A stretch of 64,000 nt of DNA. Origin: Mycolicibacterium sp. J2. Its GTDB lineage: Bacteria > Actinomycetota > Actinomycetes > Mycobacteriales > Mycobacteriaceae. Positions 61,474-64,000 of this stretch are shown here, piece after piece. The notes under the pieces were generated by a model. It saw nothing but the letters and a program-made list of their open reading frames with translations. It ran no database searches and was not told the origin of the DNA. Numbering within the stretch: the first letter of the stretch is position 1; each line of letters opens with the position of its first letter. The DNA is taken from the NCBI RefSeq assembly GCF_026240945.1, contig NZ_JAPFPY010000005.1:1-64000 (forward strand). The letters run 5' to 3'. The translations under genes and the position numbers were made by a program.

Positions 61474-61998
61474 ATGTCTAGCGCCGCGGCCGTGATCGCC
61501 GAGCTGACCCGCAACGTCGCCGACTTCCCACAGCCCGGCGTCCAGTTCAAGGACCTCACCCCGGTGCTGGCCGATGCCCGTGGGCTGGCCGTGGTCACCG
61601 ACGCGCTGGCCGAGGCGGCCGACGGCGCCGACCTGATCGCCGGTATCGACGCCCGCGGATTCCTGCTCGGTGCCGCGGTGGCGTTGAAGCTCGGCACCGG
61701 CGTGCTTGCGGTGCGCAAGGGCGGAAAGCTCCCGCCGCCGGTACACGCCGAGCGTTACGACCTGGAATACGGCTCGGCGACCCTGGAGATCCCGGCCGAC
61801 GGGATCGACATGACCGGGCGGCGGGTACTGGTGATCGACGACGTGTTGGCGACCGGCGGGACGCTGGCCGCGGCCGCTCGGCTGCTCGAACGCAGCGGGG
61901 CGCACGTGACCGGGGCTGCGGTGGTGCTGGAACTCTCGGGGCTCGATGGACGTTGCGCGGTACAGCCGTTGAGGGTCACCAGCCTGACCACGGTGTGA
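61474..61998 (+). CDS. apt: Adenine phosphoribosyltransferase
   Basis: 174 residues. It salvages adenine to AMP with PRPP. The PRPP motif is [20 protein letters not shown]; the N-terminal [17 protein letters not shown] and [17 protein letters not shown] are the APRT signature parts. It lies 12 bases after the lipoprotein gene, next to rel, as in other mycobacteria. Confidence 0.94.
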   Translation: MSSAAAVIAELTRNVADFPQPGVQFKDLTPVLADARGLAVVTDALAEAADGADLIAGIDARGFLLGAAVALKLGTGVLAVRKGGKLPPPVHAERYDLEYGSATLEIPADGIDMTGRRVLVIDDVLATGGTLAAAARLLERSGAHVTGAAVVLELSGLDGRCAVQPLRVTSLTTV

Positions 61999-62036
61999 AC
62001 GGGGTGCGGGATATCCTTTCACTCCAGGAGGTGAAC

Positions 62037-64000
62037 ATGGCCGACGAACCCGTCACAGGGCAGACCGTCGCGGTGCCGCCGCAGCCGGGGGACACCGCGG
62101 CGCTGGACACCTCCAAGATCAGTGCCTCCCGTCGGGTGCGGGCCCGGTTGGCTCGCCGGATGACCGCGCAGCGCAGCCTGGTGAACCCGGTGCTGGAGCC
62201 GCTGGTCGCGGTACACCGGGAATTCCACCCGAAGGCCGACCTGGCGATCCTGCAGCGCGCCTACGATGTGGCCGAGCAGCGGCACGCCACCCAGCTGCGG
62301 AAATCCGGTGACCCGTACATCACCCACCCGCTGGCCGTGGCGAACATCTTGGCCGAGCTCGGCATGGACACCACCACGCTGGTGGCCGCGTTGCTACACG
62401 ACACCGTGGAGGACACCGGTTATTCGCTGGAAGCGCTGACCGCCGACTTCGGCAGTGAGGTCGGTCATCTCGTCGACGGGGTGACCAAGCTGGACAAGGT
62501 GGCGCTGGGCACCGCCGCCGAGGGCGAGACCATCCGCAAGATGATCATCGCGATGGCGCGTGACCCGCGGGTGCTGGTGATCAAGGTCGCCGACCGACTG
62601 CACAACATGCGCACGATGCGCTTCCTGCCGCCGGAAAAGCAGGCGCGTAAGGCCCGCGAGACACTGGAAGTCATTGCCCCCCTTGCTCATCGGCTGGGTA
62701 TGGCGACGGTGAAATGGGAACTGGAGGATCTGTCGTTCGCGATCCTGCACCCCAAGCGCTACGAGGAGATCGTCCGCCTGGTGGCTGACCGGGCGCCGTC
62801 GCGGGACACCTACCTGGCCAAGGTTCGGGCCGAGATCGGCACGGCGCTGAGCGCGATGAAGATCAGCGCGAAGGTGGAGGGCCGGCCCAAGCACTACTGG
62901 TCGATCTATCAGAAGATGATCGTCAAGGGCCGCGACTTCGACGATATCCACGACCTCGTGGGCGTGCGGATCCTGTGTGACGACATGCGTGACTGCTACG
63001 CAGCGGTCGGAGTGGTGCACTCGCTGTGGCAGCCGATGGCCGGCCGGTTCAAGGACTACATCGCCCAGCCGCGTTATGGCGTGTACCAGTCGCTGCACAC
63101 CACGGTGGTCGGCCCGGAGGGCAAGCCGCTGGAAGTACAGATCCGCACCAACGAGATGCACGACACGGCCGAGTTCGGTATCGCGGCACACTGGCGGTAC
63201 AAGGAGGCCAAGGGCCGCAACGGTTTACCCGCCGGGCACACCGCCGCCGAGATCGACGAGATGGCCTGGATGCGCCAACTGTTGGACTGGCAGCGGGAAG
63301 CCGCGGACCCGGGGGAGTTCCTGGAGTCGCTGCGCTACGACCTGGCCGTGCAGGAGATCTTCGTGTTCACCCCGAAGGGGGATGTCGTCACGCTGCCCAC
63401 CGGTTCCACCCCGGTGGACTTCGCCTATGCGGTGCACACCGAGGTCGGGCACCGCTGCATCGGCGCCCGGGTCAACGGCCGACTGGTGGCGCTGGAGCGC
63501 AAACTCGAAAACGGGGACCAGGTCGAGGTTTTCACCTCCAAGGCCACCACCGCGGGACCGTCGCGGGACTGGCAGACGTTCGTGGTGTCCCCGCGTGCCA
63601 AGGCCAAGATCCGGCAATGGTTCGCCAAGGAGCGCCGCGAGGAGGCGCTGGAGGCCGGTAAGGACGCCATCGCCAGGGAGGTGCGCCGCGGCGGACTTCC
63701 GTTGCAGCGCTTGCTCAATGCCGAGTCGATGGCGGCGCTGGCGCGCGAACTGCACTACGCGGACGTCTCCGCGCTGTACACCGCCGTCGGCGAGGGGCAC
63801 ATCTCGGCGCGGCATGTGGTGCAGCGCCTGGTGGCTCAGCTGGGCGGCGACGACGAGGCCGAGGACGAGATCGCCGAGCGGTCCACCCCGGCCACCATGC
63901 CGGTGCGGCAGCGCACCTCCGACGACGTCGGCGTCTCGGTGCCGGGTGCGGTGGGGGTGCTGACCAAACTGGCCAAGTGCTGTACCCCGGTGCCGGGGGA
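62037..64000 (+). CDS. relA: Bifunctional (p)ppGpp synthetase/hydrolase Rel, 3' end beyond the window
   Basis: The first 654 codons of about 790 are present. GGAGG lies 7 bases before the ATG. The N-terminal HD hydrolase domain has H121-D122 and E125-D126 (HDTVED). The synthetase domain has [31 protein letters not shown] and LEVQIRT. Then come the TGS domain ([26 protein letters not shown]) and the conserved-cysteine region (KCCTPVPG) just before the window ends. Both activities look intact, so it can both make and degrade ppGpp in the stringent response. The ACT domain is outside the window. Confidence 0.95.
   Translation, partial: MADEPVTGQTVAVPPQPGDTAALDTSKISASRRVRARLARRMTAQRSLVNPVLEPLVAVHREFHPKADLAILQRAYDVAEQRHATQLRKSGDPYITHPLAVANILAELGMDTTTLVAALLHDTVEDTGYSLEALTADFGSEVGHLVDGVTKLDKVALGTAAEGETIRKMIIAMARDPRVLVIKVADRLHNMRTMRFLPPEKQARKARETLEVIAPLAHRLGMATVKWELEDLSFAILHPKRYEEIVRLVADRAPSRDTYLAKVRAEIGTALSAMKISAKVEGRPKHYWSIYQKMIVKGRDFDDIHDLVGVRILCDDMRDCYAAVGVVHSLWQPMAGRFKDYIAQPRYGVYQSLHTTVVGPEGKPLEVQIRTNEMHDTAEFGIAAHWRYKEAKGRNGLPAGHTAAEIDEMAWMRQLLDWQREAADPGEFLESLRYDLAVQEIFVFTPKGDVVTLPTGSTPVDFAYAVHTEVGHRCIGARVNGRLVALERKLENGDQVEVFTSKATTAGPSRDWQTFVVSPRAKAKIRQWFAKERREEALEAGKDAIAREVRRGGLPLQRLLNAESMAALARELHYADVSALYTAVGEGHISARHVVQRLVAQLGGDDEAEDEIAERSTPATMPVRQRTSDDVGVSVPGAVGVLTKLAKCCTPVPG

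Noticed and set aside
59812..62022. 736-codon open frame on the minus strand across the lipoprotein and apt genes
   Set aside because: It lies fully antisense to two well-recognised genes and has low-complexity Arg/Gly/His-rich translation typical of GC-rich shadow frames.
1..64000. CRISPR arrays, tRNA or rRNA genes, phage genes, toxin-antitoxin pairs
   Set aside because: None could be found by eye; the nucleotidyltransferase at 19.8 kb has no partner gene that would make it a toxin-antitoxin system.

Overview
The window is GC-rich actinobacterial DNA, and everything recognisable points to a fast-growing Mycobacterium (Mycolicibacterium). From about 36 kb to the end the gene order is thrS, HIT phosphorylase, pgsA, patA, pimA, Nudix, pdxS, tesB, pdxT, yebC, ruvCAB, gabT, yajC, secD, secF, peptide-binding lipoprotein, apt, rel. 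This is the Rv2614c to Rv2583c order of M. tuberculosis. ICL2-type isocitrate lyase, MPT63, a 13E12-family HNH protein and SecD with a proline-rich insert agree with that assignment. No rRNA, tRNA, CRISPR array or prophage was seen.

Left part (1-36 kb) is accessory or variable. It opens exactly at the end of an intact IS1380-family insertion sequence (1-1658). A membrane diguanylate cyclase, an aldo/keto reductase with a tiny coupled downstream ORF, an LLM oxidoreductase and a divergent TetR/MFS pair with a near-perfect operator follow. After aceA (ICL2), a block from 9.7 to 19.7 kb looks like a nitrogen-compound acquisition locus. It holds an orphan cytosolic AmiC-like amide-binding protein divergent from a MarR regulator, an iron-dependent alcohol dehydrogenase divergent from a LysR regulator, a double nitrilase-domain enzyme whose second domain lacks the catalytic Cys, an NCS1-type permease, and two coupled FMN monooxygenases of the NtaA/DmoA type. 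Two GlnR-like boxes precede the nitrilase gene. From 19.8 to 36 kb come small genes (nucleotidyltransferase, EEP hydrolase, MPT63), central carbon enzymes (phosphoketolase, glycogen phosphorylase), a secreted cysteine-repeat peptide, a GlxA-type regulator next to an HD-domain hydrolase, a 13E12 HNH gene with a LexA box over its start codon, and the lutABC lactate operon.

Right part (36-64 kb) is core genome. Tightly overlapping genes make phosphatidylinositol and its mannosides (pgsA, patA, pimA), pyridoxal phosphate (pdxS, pdxT around tesB), the Holliday-junction machinery (ruvCAB behind an SOS box), GABA transaminase, the Sec accessory proteins YajC-SecD-SecF, adenine salvage and the stringent-response enzyme Rel, which the window edge cuts off. 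The main departure from the M. tuberculosis order is an insertion between pdxT and yebC of a membrane glycosyltransferase, a CocE-type hydrolase and a TetR regulator with twin operators.

Start codons were chosen from ribosome-binding sites, gene overlaps and family lengths. Operators, promoters and LexA/GlnR boxes are pattern matches made by eye, without any search.
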